Source: Maricaulis sp048269565 (GTDB lineage Bacteria; Pseudomonadota; Alphaproteobacteria; Caulobacterales; Maricaulaceae). Taken from it: DNA of 64,000 bases. Made by a program: the position numbers and the translations under genes. Within the stretch, counting starts at the first letter, position 1. Each line of letters begins with the position of its first letter. Shown one piece after another: positions 44,414 through 55,054 of this stretch. The notes under the pieces were generated by a model, which saw only the letters and a program-made list of their open reading frames with translations, made no database searches and was not told the DNA's origin. The stretch covers positions 619,418-683,417 of the forward strand of contig NZ_JBLXIK010000002.1 in assembly GCF_048269565.1 (NCBI RefSeq). Direction: 5' to 3'.

Positions 44414-45085
44414 ATGAAATCTGCCTTGTTGGCCACTGCCGCGCTCGCCCTGACGCTTGCGGCCTGTTCGAATGGAGCGCCTGCCGTGAGTGATGAGACC
44501 AATGCCGGGACCACCGCCGCGACGAGCGCCGGGGCCGAAACCGAGGCGGCGGCTGCCGCTGCCGCACCGGCGGCGATGACCGCCGAACAGTCCATCGTCG
44601 CCGAGGCACGTGCCTGTGCCGGCGCCGCCGAGACCACCATGCTGGTGGTTGATCCCCCGGTCGACGGCAACCAGAATCCCGAGGCCAATGCCGCGGCGTC
44701 CCGGGCCTATCTCGACGCTGTCCGCACCGAGCCCTGCGTGTTTGAATTGCCGTCCGGCCTGCTGTTCCGCATCCGCCAGGCTGCCGAAGACGGCATCTCC
44801 CCGGTCTCGGGCGATCTGGTCACGGTGCATTATCGCGGCATGTTCGCCTATGGCGGCGAGTTTGACTCCTCCTATGCCCGCGGCGAGCCGGCGACCTTCC
44901 CCTCCGACCGCCTGATCGCGGGCTGGGTCGAGGCCCTGCCGCTGATGCGCGTCGGTGAAGCGTGGGATCTCTTCATTGCGCCGGAGCTGGCCTATGGCCT
45001 GCGCGGAACGCCCGGCGGCCCGATCGGCCCGAACGAGGCCCTGGCCTTCCAGCTCGAGCTGATGGACGTGCCCGGCGCGCAATAG
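44414..45085 (+). CDS. FKBP-type peptidyl-prolyl isomerase lipoprotein
   Basis: 223 residues from the ATG at 44414 (GGAG 7 bases upstream). Signal with lipobox LAAC, then an Ala/Thr/Glu-rich low-complexity linker (about 20-60). The C-terminal ~110 residues are an FKBP domain: SGDLVTVHYRGMFAYGGEFDSSYARGEPATF, AGWVEALPLMRVGEAWDLFIAPELAYG and AFQLELMDV. It would help folding of envelope proteins. It sits after the M16 protease, and both are outer-layer quality-control type lipoproteins. Confidence 0.93.
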   Translation: MKSALLATAALALTLAACSNGAPAVSDETNAGTTAATSAGAETEAAAAAAAPAAMTAEQSIVAEARACAGAAETTMLVVDPPVDGNQNPEANAAASRAYLDAVRTEPCVFELPSGLLFRIRQAAEDGISPVSGDLVTVHYRGMFAYGGEFDSSYARGEPATFPSDRLIAGWVEALPLMRVGEAWDLFIAPELAYGLRGTPGGPIGPNEALAFQLELMDVPGAQ

Positions 45086-45179
45086 GCGTTGTGGCAGCAG
45101 GACCGGCAGACCGGTCCAGACCTGCCGGAAGTGCAGACGCGAGGGCCGTATCGGTGACAGTCATGTCGCCGGTACGGCG

Positions 45180-46733
45180 CTAGCGTGCCAGTCGCAGATT
45201 GGCGAGATCACCGGCGATCATCTCGAAGGCATCGCGCAACGCCGAGGATGAGGGCGAGTCGAAATACAGGCTCGGATTCGAGGCGCAGGCTTCCATCAGG
45301 CTCCGGGTCGAGCTTGAATTGACCTGGAAGGTGATGGTGTAGACGCGGATGCCCTGGGCGCGGGCATAGGCACAGGCCGCTGCCGTGCGGTCATCAAGGG
45401 CATCGCTCAGCTGGCTGCCGCTGGAGGTGCGGATGCCGAGACGGTTGTCGTTGATATATCCATAGGCCTCATAGCGCGACATGAAGCTGTTATACTGGCC
45501 GCTGAGAACATTCTGGCCGTCGGTCAGGATCACCATCGCCTTGAGCACGTCGCGATCATCATAATCGGCGCCTTCGGTGAAGGGCATTTGCGGCGACAGA
45601 ACCCGGACGCCCCAGCCGATACCATTGGCGATATTGGTATTGCCGCTGGCTTCCATGTCGGAGATCGCATTGTCGATCCGTGATCGCGTCGTGGTCAGCG
45701 GCGTGATCGGAGTCACCGTACAGGCGGCATTCGGGCCATCGAAACTCGGCCGGACATTATCGTATTTCGGCAGGTATTGCAGGCGCTCGAAATCATCCCC
45801 GGATTCTTCATCGTCGAGATAATCATTGTAGAAACCCCAGGTGTCGGGCTCGTCCGGCGCAAAATACGGCACGAAGAGCGTTTCCGGCCGGCTGGTATTC
45901 GGAGTGGTGTCGTCGATATCCATCGGCAGGGCCCGCGCTTCCACGCAGCCGCCCCAGCTGGTGTTTCGCAGCTCGTCGAACAGGTCCCAGTGATTGGGAT
46001 GGATCTCCGTGGTGGTACAGGTCCGGTGTCGCCGGCGGCCGGTACAGACCTCGACGCTGTAATCCCCACCGGCCCACTCGGCATGAATCGGCGAAATCGC
46101 GTCCGGGTCCAGCCACCAGTCACGTTCGTAACCCGTGCCGACATTGACCGTCGCTGCGAAGGGCACAAGGGCGATCTTGACGTCCTCGGGGTCTTCGACG
46201 CCCTCAAACAGGGTTTCCGACAGGAGCAGCGCCGACTCGCGCAGATTGCGGATCTTGGAGCCGCCCATCGAGCCGGTATTGTCGAGCACCATCGCCAGCT
46301 CGATCCGCTGGCGGGCGCGTTGGGCGACACTTTCCCAATGCACGGTAATCGTCTGGATGCCCGCGAGACCGAGCATGGTGGTGCGCACTTCAGCGGCACC
46401 GCGCACGGTGACGCTGTCGGAGACCGGGTCGACCGAGACCGAGATGCTGGTGATATTGCCCAGCTCGCGTTCGGGATAATTGGCGTTGATGAAACCGGTG
46501 GCGATCTCCAGCGCGTCCGCGTCGGTGATCGAGGCATTGACGCCAACCGCCAGGGCCGCCGCATCGAGCGCCTGGGCCAGGCGGCTGCGGGCATTCATCG
46601 CGGCGCTGAGATCAACCGAGCCGCCGGCCAATAGCGTCACCGGCGCCAGCGCCAGGGCGAAAATGACCGCGACATTGCCGCGCCGGTCCGACGCAAATTC
46701 GGTGAGTTTTCTGAAAAGGCGGGCCAGGCACAT
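45180..46733 (-). CDS. TadG-like pilus-associated protein with VWA domain (copy 1)
   Basis: 517 residues. The N-terminus has a TadE/TadG-type prepilin-like segment: basic patch, then RRGNVAVIFALALAPVTLLAG helix and DLSAAMNARSRLAQALDAAALAVG. A von Willebrand factor A domain follows with MIDAS-like LDNTGSMGGSK. The last ~75 residues nearly match the other copy upstream (for example YTITFQVNSSSTR, LYFDSPSSSALRDAFEMIAGDL). Such proteins sit in the envelope and are linked to Flp/Tad pili or adhesion. No other tad genes are in the window. Confidence 0.9.
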   Translation of the reverse strand: MCLARLFRKLTEFASDRRGNVAVIFALALAPVTLLAGGSVDLSAAMNARSRLAQALDAAALAVGVNASITDADALEIATGFINANYPERELGNITSISVSVDPVSDSVTVRGAAEVRTTMLGLAGIQTITVHWESVAQRARQRIELAMVLDNTGSMGGSKIRNLRESALLLSETLFEGVEDPEDVKIALVPFAATVNVGTGYERDWWLDPDAISPIHAEWAGGDYSVEVCTGRRRHRTCTTTEIHPNHWDLFDELRNTSWGGCVEARALPMDIDDTTPNTSRPETLFVPYFAPDEPDTWGFYNDYLDDEESGDDFERLQYLPKYDNVRPSFDGPNAACTVTPITPLTTTRSRIDNAISDMEASGNTNIANGIGWGVRVLSPQMPFTEGADYDDRDVLKAMVILTDGQNVLSGQYNSFMSRYEAYGYINDNRLGIRTSSGSQLSDALDDRTAAACAYARAQGIRVYTITFQVNSSSTRSLMEACASNPSLYFDSPSSSALRDAFEMIAGDLANLRLAR

Positions 46734-46817
46734 GTGCGGTTACCATCATCTATTCGCTAAAACTCTAGCGGTTCGGAGTTAAAGCCGCGTTAGACGGGAT
46801 GGTTAAGCGCGCGTGAA

Positions 46818-48317
46818 TTATCGCGACAGGCGCAGATTGCTCAGATCACCGGCGATCATCTCGAAGGCATCGCGCAGGGCGTCTGAGGAGGGCGAGTCGA
46901 AATACAGGCCCGGATGCGTGGCGCAGGCCTGCATCATATTGCGCGTCGAGCTGGAATTGACCTGGAAAGTGATGGTGTAGACGCGAATGCCCAGCGCCTT
47001 GGCATGGTCGCAGGCCGCAGCGGTGCGGTCGTCGAGGGCATTGCGGATCGCGCTGTCACTGGACGTGGTGATGCCGAGCCGGCCATCACGCATATAGCCA
47101 TAGCCGGAATAGTCGGAATAATTGCTGTTGCCGCGGCCATTGAGATAATTCTCGCCGTCGGTGAGCACCACCATGGCCTTGATGGTGTCCTCCTCATCCC
47201 ATGCGACGCCCTGGGTGAAGGGTTCGCCCGGCGACAGGACCCGGATGCCCCAGCTGACGCCGATCGGGATATTGGTGGTGCCGCTGGCGATCATGTCGGC
47301 AATGCCGGCATTGATGCTGGTCTGACTTCCCGTCAACGGCGTGATTGCACGCGCGGTACAGCCCCAGCCCGGCCCGTCGCCGGAGGAGATGGAGGCGCCG
47401 GCATATTTTGGCGTGTTGCGCATGCGGGCGCGCTGGTCCGGGCCCGACATCTGGTCGCTCATATAGCTGTTGGGGTAGGAACCGTAATTCGATTCATCGG
47501 GCGCGAAATAGGGCAGGAAAAGCGTCTCCGGCGCGGCACTGTCCGGCGGCGTGTCCTCGACATCATGCGGGATCGCACGCGCCTCGACACAGCCGGTCCA
47601 GCTCCGGTTGCTGATGCTGTCAAACACGTCCCAGCGATTGGCGGCGGGGATGAAATTCTCCGAGTGCAGGGGCGATAGCGCTGTCGGGTCGAGCCACCAG
47701 GCGCGTGCATGCGCGGTGCCGACATTGACCGTCGAGGCAAAGGGGACGAGGCCGATCTTGAGCCGGTCCGGATCGGCGCCCTCGAACAATATGTCGGTCA
47801 GCAGACGCGCCGCGCTGCGCAGGCTCGAGATCTTGGAGCCGCCCATCGAGCCGGTATTGTCGAGCACCATCGCCAGTTCCAGCCGCCGGCGGGCGCGCTG
47901 GACCTCGCTCTCCCAGTGCACGGTGATCGCATTGATGCCGATCAGGTTGAGGACATGGGTGGTGACGCGCGCCTCGGCGCCGACCGTGACGACGTCATTG
48001 GCCGTATCGAGCGCAACGCGCACCTCGCCGATCTCCCCGATTTCACCCGCGGGATAGTTGGCGGTTATGAAGCCGAGCGCGAACTCGGCCGCCTCTGCCT
48101 CGCTCAATGATGTCTGGACCCCGACGGCCAGCGCCGCCGCGTCCAGCGCCTGGGCGAGCCGGGTGCGGGCGTTGAGGGCCTGGTTGAGGTCAACCGAACC
48201 GCCGGTCAGCACCATCAGCGGCAGCAGAAGAAGCGAGAACATCAGCGCGACATTGCCACGCGTATCACCGCACCAGCGCTGCCAATATCGGATCAGACTC
48301 GCATACATCGCGTTCAC
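46818..48317 (-). CDS. TadG-like pilus-associated protein with VWA domain (copy 2)
   Basis: 499 residues; start is GTG at 48317 or ATG at 48308. Same layout as the neighbour: TRGNVALMFSLLLLPLMVLTGG prepilin-like helix, TadG DLNQALNARTRLAQALDAAALAVG and VWA domain with LDNTGSMGGSK. The two copies are clear tandem duplicates separated by 84 bases. They diverge most in the insert between the VWA strands (about residues 200-310) and are almost identical at the C-terminus. They may act as a heteromeric pair. Confidence 0.9.
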   Translation of the reverse strand: MNAMYASLIRYWQRWCGDTRGNVALMFSLLLLPLMVLTGGSVDLNQALNARTRLAQALDAAALAVGVQTSLSEAEAAEFALGFITANYPAGEIGEIGEVRVALDTANDVVTVGAEARVTTHVLNLIGINAITVHWESEVQRARRRLELAMVLDNTGSMGGSKISSLRSAARLLTDILFEGADPDRLKIGLVPFASTVNVGTAHARAWWLDPTALSPLHSENFIPAANRWDVFDSISNRSWTGCVEARAIPHDVEDTPPDSAAPETLFLPYFAPDESNYGSYPNSYMSDQMSGPDQRARMRNTPKYAGASISSGDGPGWGCTARAITPLTGSQTSINAGIADMIASGTTNIPIGVSWGIRVLSPGEPFTQGVAWDEEDTIKAMVVLTDGENYLNGRGNSNYSDYSGYGYMRDGRLGITTSSDSAIRNALDDRTAAACDHAKALGIRVYTITFQVNSSSTRNMMQACATHPGLYFDSPSSDALRDAFEMIAGDLSNLRLSR

Positions 48318-48454
48318 GCATCCACTAGACCGGGCGCCACACCGGCCCCGAAACCAGGCGATACTGCGCGCTGGCCGCGGGCTTGGGGATTGAGTTTTGG
48401 AATTGCAGTGAAAAACCGGCTAACACCCTCGTTACAAACTGATCGAGGTCACCC

Positions 48455-49627
48455 ATGTCCCAGTCTTCGCCCTTCCTCGCGACCGCCATCGATGAATTGC
48501 GCGAGCTGATCGCGTTCGACACCACCTCCCGTAATTCCAATCTGGACCTGATCGAGCATGTCGAGCAGCGCCTGACGGTGCTGGGCGCCCGTTGTGAACG
48601 CATTCCCAGCAGCGACGGCAGGAAGGCCAATCTGCACGCGATCATCGGCCCGATGGTTGATGGCGGTGTGGTCTTGTCGGGCCATACCGATGTCGTGCCG
48701 GTCGATGGCCAGCCCTGGACCTCGGATCCCTGGACGCTGACCGACAAGGGTGATGGCAAGCTCTATGGCCGCGGCACGTGCGACATGAAGGGTTTTTCCG
48801 CCTGCATCCTGGCGCTGGCGCCGGTGTTTGCCGCTGCCGAGCTCAAACGCCCGGTCCATATCGCGCTCTCCTTCGACGAAGAGATTGGCTGTATCGGCGC
48901 GCCGGCGATGATCGAAAAGATCATGGCCGGGCCGGTCAAGCCGTCGACCGTCATCGTCGGCGAGCCGACCGACATGAAGGTCGTCACCGCTCATAAGGGC
49001 CTGTTCTCGATGACGGTGAAACTGCGCGGCCGCGAGGCGCATTCCTCCCTCGTGCGCGACGGTGCCTGCGCCGTCACCCATGCGGTGCCGCTGATGCAAT
49101 ACCTGGTCGATTGCGCCGCCGAAATGGAAGCCGCCGCCCCCGAGGACAGCCCCTACACCCCGCCCTTCGGCACGCTGACCATCGGCGAGATGAAGGGCGG
49201 CACCGCGCTCAACATCCTCGCCCTTGATGCCGAATTCTCGAGCCTGATCCGCCCGGCCCCCTGGGATGACCCGCGCGCGATCGAGGCCGGCTTGCGCGAG
49301 CGCGCTGCGGCCGTCGAGGCGAAGATGCGCGAATCCGTGCCCGAAGCCAGCGTCACCGTGACGATACGCTCCAACGTGCCCGCCTTCGCCCGCGAGAAAG
49401 ACGGCGCCGCCGAACGCCTGGCGCGCCAGCTCACCGGCGATAATTCCACCCGCGTCGTGTCCTACGGCACCGAGGCGGGGCAATTCCAGGCCGCGGGCCT
49501 CTCCGTCGTCGTCTGCGGCCCCGGCTCGATCAGCCAGGCCCACCAGCCGGATGAATTCGTGGCGATTGACCAGCTGGATCAGTGTTGCGGCTTCATGCAG
49601 CGGCTGGTGCGGGTGCTGGAGGGGTAG
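48455..49627 (+). CDS. argE: acetylornithine deacetylase (ArgE-type M20 peptidase)
   Basis: 390 residues. Metal-site residues of the M20 family are in place: His77 in SGHTDVVPV, Asp110 in GRGTCDMKG and Glu142/Glu143 in FDEEIGCIG. The dimerisation domain contains KLRGREAHSSLVRDG. Overall it matches ArgE, which removes the acetyl group from N-acetylornithine in arginine synthesis. DapE-like or other M20 amidohydrolases are the alternative. It is followed directly by a short ORF. Confidence 0.9.
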   Translation: MSQSSPFLATAIDELRELIAFDTTSRNSNLDLIEHVEQRLTVLGARCERIPSSDGRKANLHAIIGPMVDGGVVLSGHTDVVPVDGQPWTSDPWTLTDKGDGKLYGRGTCDMKGFSACILALAPVFAAAELKRPVHIALSFDEEIGCIGAPAMIEKIMAGPVKPSTVIVGEPTDMKVVTAHKGLFSMTVKLRGREAHSSLVRDGACAVTHAVPLMQYLVDCAAEMEAAAPEDSPYTPPFGTLTIGEMKGGTALNILALDAEFSSLIRPAPWDDPRAIEAGLRERAAAVEAKMRESVPEASVTVTIRSNVPAFAREKDGAAERLARQLTGDNSTRVVSYGTEAGQFQAAGLSVVVCGPGSISQAHQPDEFVAIDQLDQCCGFMQRLVRVLEG

Positions 49628-50002
49628 GTGGATTTCCGTGTTTCCGACCAATTGATTATTCACCGGTGGAGCGACCGTCCTGACAGGCCTATGTTCCACA
49701 TGCTCAGCGCGGATCGTGGAGTTGCACTGTTCGACATTCTTCCATCACCGCGCTCAAGTCCATCCGCTCTCCCGCGTATGGCCCCCATTGATTTTATCCC
49801 GAACGCCGCGATCGTGGACAGTGAGTGTCGTCCGATTCACTGGATCAGGGACATTCCCCGAAGGTTCCGCAGCGCATCCTATTTCGTCCAGATTGAAGCC
49901 GTGAATGGCAAAGTGGCGCTTGTTTGTTTTCGCGGCGAGATTTTTGAATTGAATCAATCGAGTTATTCGCTCAGCCGATCTGGATTCTACCCGAAGTATT
50001 GA
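49628..50002 (+). CDS. small hypothetical protein after argE
   Basis: 124 residues from GTG at 49628, immediately after the argE stop, with GGAGG at 49619-49623. The composition (VDSECRPIHWIRDIPRRFR, VALVCFRGEIFELNQSS) looks protein-like, and base composition is more AT-rich than the neighbours, so it may be acquired DNA. No family is recognised and no signal or membrane segment is present. It ends 32 bases before a strong bidirectional terminator. The GTG start so close to a stop is only moderately convincing. Confidence 0.5.
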   Translation: MDFRVSDQLIIHRWSDRPDRPMFHMLSADRGVALFDILPSPRSSPSALPRMAPIDFIPNAAIVDSECRPIHWIRDIPRRFRSASYFVQIEAVNGKVALVCFRGEIFELNQSSYSLSRSGFYPKY

Positions 50003-50034
50003 CGGGTGAGCGCGTGAAGTCTGCGTATCGACAA

Positions 50035-50063
50035 AAAAGGGCGCCCCCAAGAGGCGCCCTTTT
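50035..50063. terminator. bidirectional terminator
   Basis: AAAAGGGCGCC (50035-50045) pairs perfectly with GGCGCCCTTTT (50053-50063) around a 7-base loop. A-run and T-run on either side make it a rho-independent terminator in both directions, between the plus-strand 49628 ORF and the minus-strand sulfolipid gene. Confidence 0.9.
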
Positions 50064-50084
50064 CAATTCGTCAGGCCGAAAACC

Positions 50085-51290
50085 TTACCCCACCACTTTC
50101 AGCGGGTCGGGCTGGGCGGCCTCTTCGCGACCCTTGCCCCAATAGGAGATGCAGGGGATTTTGGCCTTGTCGCAGCGTTCGGCGTATTTGCGGGCGATCT
50201 CGGTGACTTCTTCCATCAGGCCAGCGGCCAGGGTGATCGGCTTGAGGCCCATCTGCAGGAAGGTGTCGTTCTCGACATGCAGATCATTCTCGTCCGCTTC
50301 ATTGCGCGGATTGGGGACCATCTGGATTTCGGCATGCGCCATATCGGCGATCATCTGCGCCAGATCGCGGACCCGGTGGGTCTCGGTCATCTGGTTGAAG
50401 ATGCGCACCTTGTCGCCATCCTTGGGCGGGTTCTCGACCGCGATCTGGATGCAATGCACCGTGTCCTGGATGTGGATGAAGGCGCGGGTCTGACCGCCGG
50501 TGCCGTGCACGGTGAGCGGATAGCCGACGGCGGCCTGCATCAGGAAGCGGTTGAGCACGGTGCCGTAATCGCCGTCATAATCGAAACGGTTGATCAGGCG
50601 CTGGTCGCGCTTGGTCTCATTGGTCTGGGTGCCCCAGACAATGCCCTGGTGGAGATCGGTGATCTTCACCTTGTCGTTCTTGTTGTAGAAATGGAAGAAC
50701 AACTGATCCTGGGTCTTGGTCATGTGGTAGATCGAGCCCGGATTGGCCGGATAGAGGATCTCCTGATCCTTCAGGCCTTCATCGGTCTGGACCTTCACCT
50801 TGAGATAGCCCTCGGGGATTTTCATGCCCGCGGTGCCATAACCGTAAACGCCCATCGTGCCGAGGTGGACGAGATGGATGTCGCGGCCGCTATCGACGAT
50901 CGCCGCGAGGACGTCATTGGTCGCATTGAGATTATTGTCGACGGTATAGCGCTTGTGGCGTGCCGATTTCATCGAATAGGGCGCGGCGCGCTGCTCGGCG
51001 AAATGCACGATGGTGTCAGGCTTTTCCTCATCGATCAGATCGATGAATTCCTGGAAATCCTTGCCGACATTCATGTTCACGAAGCGGATGTCGCGGCCGG
51101 AGACTTCCTTCCAGGCGGCGAGCCGTTCGCTCATCGGCCGGATCGGGGTCAGCGAGTCGACCTCGAGTTCGATGTCGATCTTGCGGCGTGAAAGATTGTC
51201 GACGATGACGATGTCATGGCCGAGATTGGAGAGGTGTAGGGCTGTCGGCCATCCGCAGAAGCCGTCCCCACCGAGAACGATAACTTTCAT
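50085..51290 (-). CDS. UDP-sulfoquinovose synthase (SqdB/SQD1-type)
   Basis: 401 residues from the ATG at 51290, which starts the typical MKVIVLGGDGFCGWPTALHLS; a start at 51332 would add 14 residues. It is an extended SDR with NAD-binding GGDGFCG, the SQD1-specific FAEQRAAPYSM, active-site YHMTK region and HGTGGQTRAFIHIQDTV. It makes UDP-sulfoquinovose from UDP-glucose and sulfite for the sulfolipid SQDG. The glycosyltransferase partner is not nearby. The 280-base region up to the gap gene shows nothing notable. Confidence 0.92.
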   Translation of the reverse strand: MKVIVLGGDGFCGWPTALHLSNLGHDIVIVDNLSRRKIDIELEVDSLTPIRPMSERLAAWKEVSGRDIRFVNMNVGKDFQEFIDLIDEEKPDTIVHFAEQRAAPYSMKSARHKRYTVDNNLNATNDVLAAIVDSGRDIHLVHLGTMGVYGYGTAGMKIPEGYLKVKVQTDEGLKDQEILYPANPGSIYHMTKTQDQLFFHFYNKNDKVKITDLHQGIVWGTQTNETKRDQRLINRFDYDGDYGTVLNRFLMQAAVGYPLTVHGTGGQTRAFIHIQDTVHCIQIAVENPPKDGDKVRIFNQMTETHRVRDLAQMIADMAHAEIQMVPNPRNEADENDLHVENDTFLQMGLKPITLAAGLMEEVTEIARKYAERCDKAKIPCISYWGKGREEAAQPDPLKVVG

Positions 51291-51570
51291 AGTACTGGCG
51301 TCCGCCCATGGTGTTGATGTGGTTTTCTGCACTGTTTCTCGCAGGCGACCGGATTCAATTCAAGTCCCTGCTCTGCGGTCGAGCAGGTGGAGTCCTGCAC
51401 AGGCACAGTTCAAGGCCTGTCCGCAACGGCCCTGAAATCTGCCCTGGCGCTGTTTTGCCGCAATCATCCGGTGGACTGTAGACCCAAAGGCGGGTAAATC
51501 CGCGCCAAATTCACCAACAGCCCGCCGCACCGGCGCCGGGCGATGATTATCGGTATTGAGGAGACTGGGT

Positions 51571-52581
<1,011 letters not shown>

Positions 52582-52604
52582 TCACGCTCAAGCGAGGACC
52601 GGTC

Positions 52605-53816
52605 ATGACGATGATCCGCCGTATCCAGGACGCCGATATTGCCGGCAAGCGCGTGCTCGTGCGCGTCGATTTCAATGTGCCGATGAAGGATGGTGTCGTC
52701 ACCGACGATACCCGTCTGCAATCGGCCCTGCCGACGATCGAGCTGCTGCGTGATGCCGGGGCCAAAGTGATCCTGCTGGCGCATTTCGGCCGCCCCAAGG
52801 GCAGCCGTGTGACGGGTCTGTCGCTGGAACCGGTGGCGCAGCCGCTGGCCGATCTGCTCGGTGAGGCCGTTGATTTCGTCGACGACCTGATCGGCGATGA
52901 TGCCGCCTCGGCCGTCGCCGACATGGCCGATGGCGATGTGCTGCTGTTGCAGAACACGCGTTTCGAGCCCGGCGAGGAAGCCAATGATCCCGCCTTTGCC
53001 GCGGCGCTGGCCCGGCTGGGTGATCTCTACGTCAATGACGCCTTCTCCGCCGCTCACCGCGCCCATGGCTCGACCGAGGGTGTGGCGCATTTGCTCCCGG
53101 CCTATGCCGGTCTGGCGATGCAGCGCGAGATCGACCATCTCGTTGCGGCGCTCGACAAGCCGCAGCGCCCGCTGATCGCGCTGGTCGGCGGTGCCAAGGT
53201 CTCGTCCAAGATCGATCTGCTGAAGAATCTGGTGAAGAAGGTCGACATCCTCTTCGTCGGTGGCGGCATGGCCAATACGCTGCTGCACGCCCAGGGCGTC
53301 AAGGTCGGCGCCAGCCTGTGCGAGGCCGATCTGGCCGACACCGCGCGGCTGATCCTGGTGGCGGCGGAAGAGGCGGGTTGCCGCATCATCCTGCCGAGTG
53401 ATGTCGTGCTGGCGAAGGAATTCAAGGCGAACCCGCAAACCCGCCTGACCTCGATCCATGATGTCGGCGCCGACGAGATGATCCTCGATTGCGGTCCCGG
53501 CACGGTGGTCGCGCTCAACCAGGCGATCGAGACCTGCAAGACATTGATCTGGAACGGCCCGCTCGGCGCGTTTGAAACGCCGCCTTTCGACGCCGCGACG
53601 ATGGCCGTGGCCGAACATGTCGCCCGAGCGGTGCGCGAGAGCGGACTGGTGGCGGTTGGCGGCGGCGGCGACACGGTCGCGGCGCTCAACCAGGCCGGCG
53701 TCGCCGATGATTTCACCTTCATCTCGACGGCGGGCGGTGCCTTCCTCGAATGGATGGAGGGCAAGGCCCTGCCGGGCGTCGAGGTGCTGATGCAACGCGA
53801 CAGCGTCGACGCCTGA
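52605..53816 (+). CDS. pgk: phosphoglycerate kinase
   Basis: 403 residues from the ATG at 52605. Family motifs VLVRVDFNVPM at the N-terminus, LLAHFGRPKG, the hinge LIWNGPLGAFE and the nucleotide loop AVGGGGDTVAAL are intact. It carries out the ATP-forming step from 1,3-bisphosphoglycerate. It is co-oriented with gap (upstream) and fba (downstream, 115-base gap). Confidence 0.96.
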   Translation: MTMIRRIQDADIAGKRVLVRVDFNVPMKDGVVTDDTRLQSALPTIELLRDAGAKVILLAHFGRPKGSRVTGLSLEPVAQPLADLLGEAVDFVDDLIGDDAASAVADMADGDVLLLQNTRFEPGEEANDPAFAAALARLGDLYVNDAFSAAHRAHGSTEGVAHLLPAYAGLAMQREIDHLVAALDKPQRPLIALVGGAKVSSKIDLLKNLVKKVDILFVGGGMANTLLHAQGVKVGASLCEADLADTARLILVAAEEAGCRIILPSDVVLAKEFKANPQTRLTSIHDVGADEMILDCGPGTVVALNQAIETCKTLIWNGPLGAFETPPFDAATMAVAEHVARAVRESGLVAVGGGGDTVAALNQAGVADDFTFISTAGGAFLEWMEGKALPGVEVLMQRDSVDA

Positions 53817-53931
53817 GGCCGGGACCAAACAAACCGAAAATCGGGCCGTTTCCTGTCTTGGGATTCGGTCCGGCCCTGTATAGAAGGGGCGCGACACCTG
53901 ATGAAGACGATCAAACCAAGCTGGGGATGAC

Positions 53932-54978
53932 ATGATGGATCTGGACCAACTCAACGAAACCGCCTGCGCCATGGTGGCTCCGGGCAAGGGTCTGCTGGCC
54001 GCGGACGAATCCACCGGCACGATCGGCAAGCGCTTTGCCGCGATCGATCTGGAGAACACGGCGGACAATCGCCGCGACTGGCGCGAGATGCTGTTCCGCA
54101 CCGAGCCGGCGATGAGCCAGCATGTCTCCGGCGTCATCCTCTATGATGAAACCATCCGCCAGAAGGCCAAGGACGGCACGCCGCTGGTCAAGCTGATCCA
54201 GGATGCCGGTGCGATCCCGGGCATCAAGGTCGATGCCGGCGCCAAGGCTCTGGCCGGCAGCGATGGCGAGATGATCACCGAGGGTCTTGATGGCCTGCGT
54301 GACCGCCTCGCCGACTATTACGGTCTCGGTGCCCGCTTCGCCAAATGGCGCGCGGTGATCAATATCGGCCGCAATGGCGATGAATCCATGCCGAGCCAGT
54401 ATTGCATCAACACCAATATGCACGCGCTCGCCCGTTATGCGGCGCTGTGCCAGGAAGCGAATATCGTCCCGATCGTCGAGCCGGAAGTCATCATGGATGG
54501 CGATCACTCGATCGAGCGTTGCTACGAAGTCACCGAATTCGCGCTCAAGACCCTGTATCGCGAACTGTTCGACCAGGGCGTGATCCTCGAGGGCACGATC
54601 CTGAAGCCGAACATGGTGATCTCGGGCACGAAGAATGAGGATCGCGCCAGCATTGAGGAAGTCGCCGACATGACGGTGCAGTGTCTGGCCAATTGCGTGC
54701 CGGCCGCTGTTCCGGGCATCGCCTTCCTGTCGGGCGGCCAGTCCGATGAAGAGGCGACGGCGCATCTCAACGCGATCAATGATGGCTATGACCTGCCCTG
54801 GCCGGTCAGCTTCTCCTATGGCCGCGCGCTGCAGCATGCACCGCTGATGGCCTGGGGCGGCCAGCCTGCCAATGTCGCCAAGGCCCAGGCGGCCTTCAAT
54901 CACCGCGCCAAAATGAACAGCCTCGCCGCACTGGGTGAGTATGATGCGGCGATGGAGAAGGAACTGGCCGGGGCGTAA
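53932..54978 (+). CDS. class I fructose-bisphosphate aldolase
   Basis: 348 residues; ATG at 53932 or 53935 (GGGGA upstream fits the second slightly better). Class I Schiff-base chemistry is shown by Lys225 in EGTILKPNMV, with GLLAADESTGTIGKRF at the N-terminus and FLSGGQSDEEAT near the C-terminus. It cleaves fructose-1,6-bisphosphate without a metal. Class I enzymes replace the class II type in many alphaproteobacteria. Ends before a terminator. Confidence 0.96.
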   Translation: MMDLDQLNETACAMVAPGKGLLAADESTGTIGKRFAAIDLENTADNRRDWREMLFRTEPAMSQHVSGVILYDETIRQKAKDGTPLVKLIQDAGAIPGIKVDAGAKALAGSDGEMITEGLDGLRDRLADYYGLGARFAKWRAVINIGRNGDESMPSQYCINTNMHALARYAALCQEANIVPIVEPEVIMDGDHSIERCYEVTEFALKTLYRELFDQGVILEGTILKPNMVISGTKNEDRASIEEVADMTVQCLANCVPAAVPGIAFLSGGQSDEEATAHLNAINDGYDLPWPVSFSYGRALQHAPLMAWGGQPANVAKAQAAFNHRAKMNSLAALGEYDAAMEKELAGA

Positions 54979-55006
54979 GCCGCGACGGAGCATCGCCGAA
55001 AACAAG

Positions 55007-55032
55007 AACGGGGCCCGCTTGCGGGCCCCGTT
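55007..55032 (+). terminator. terminator after fructose-bisphosphate aldolase
   Basis: AACGGGGCCCGC (55007-55018) pairs perfectly with GCGGGCCCCGTT (55021-55032) across a TT loop, 29 bases after the stop codon. The trailing T-run is short. It lies between the aldolase and a convergent gene. Confidence 0.75.
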
Positions 55033-55054
55033 CGCGTTTCAGGCTGTGCCTGGA

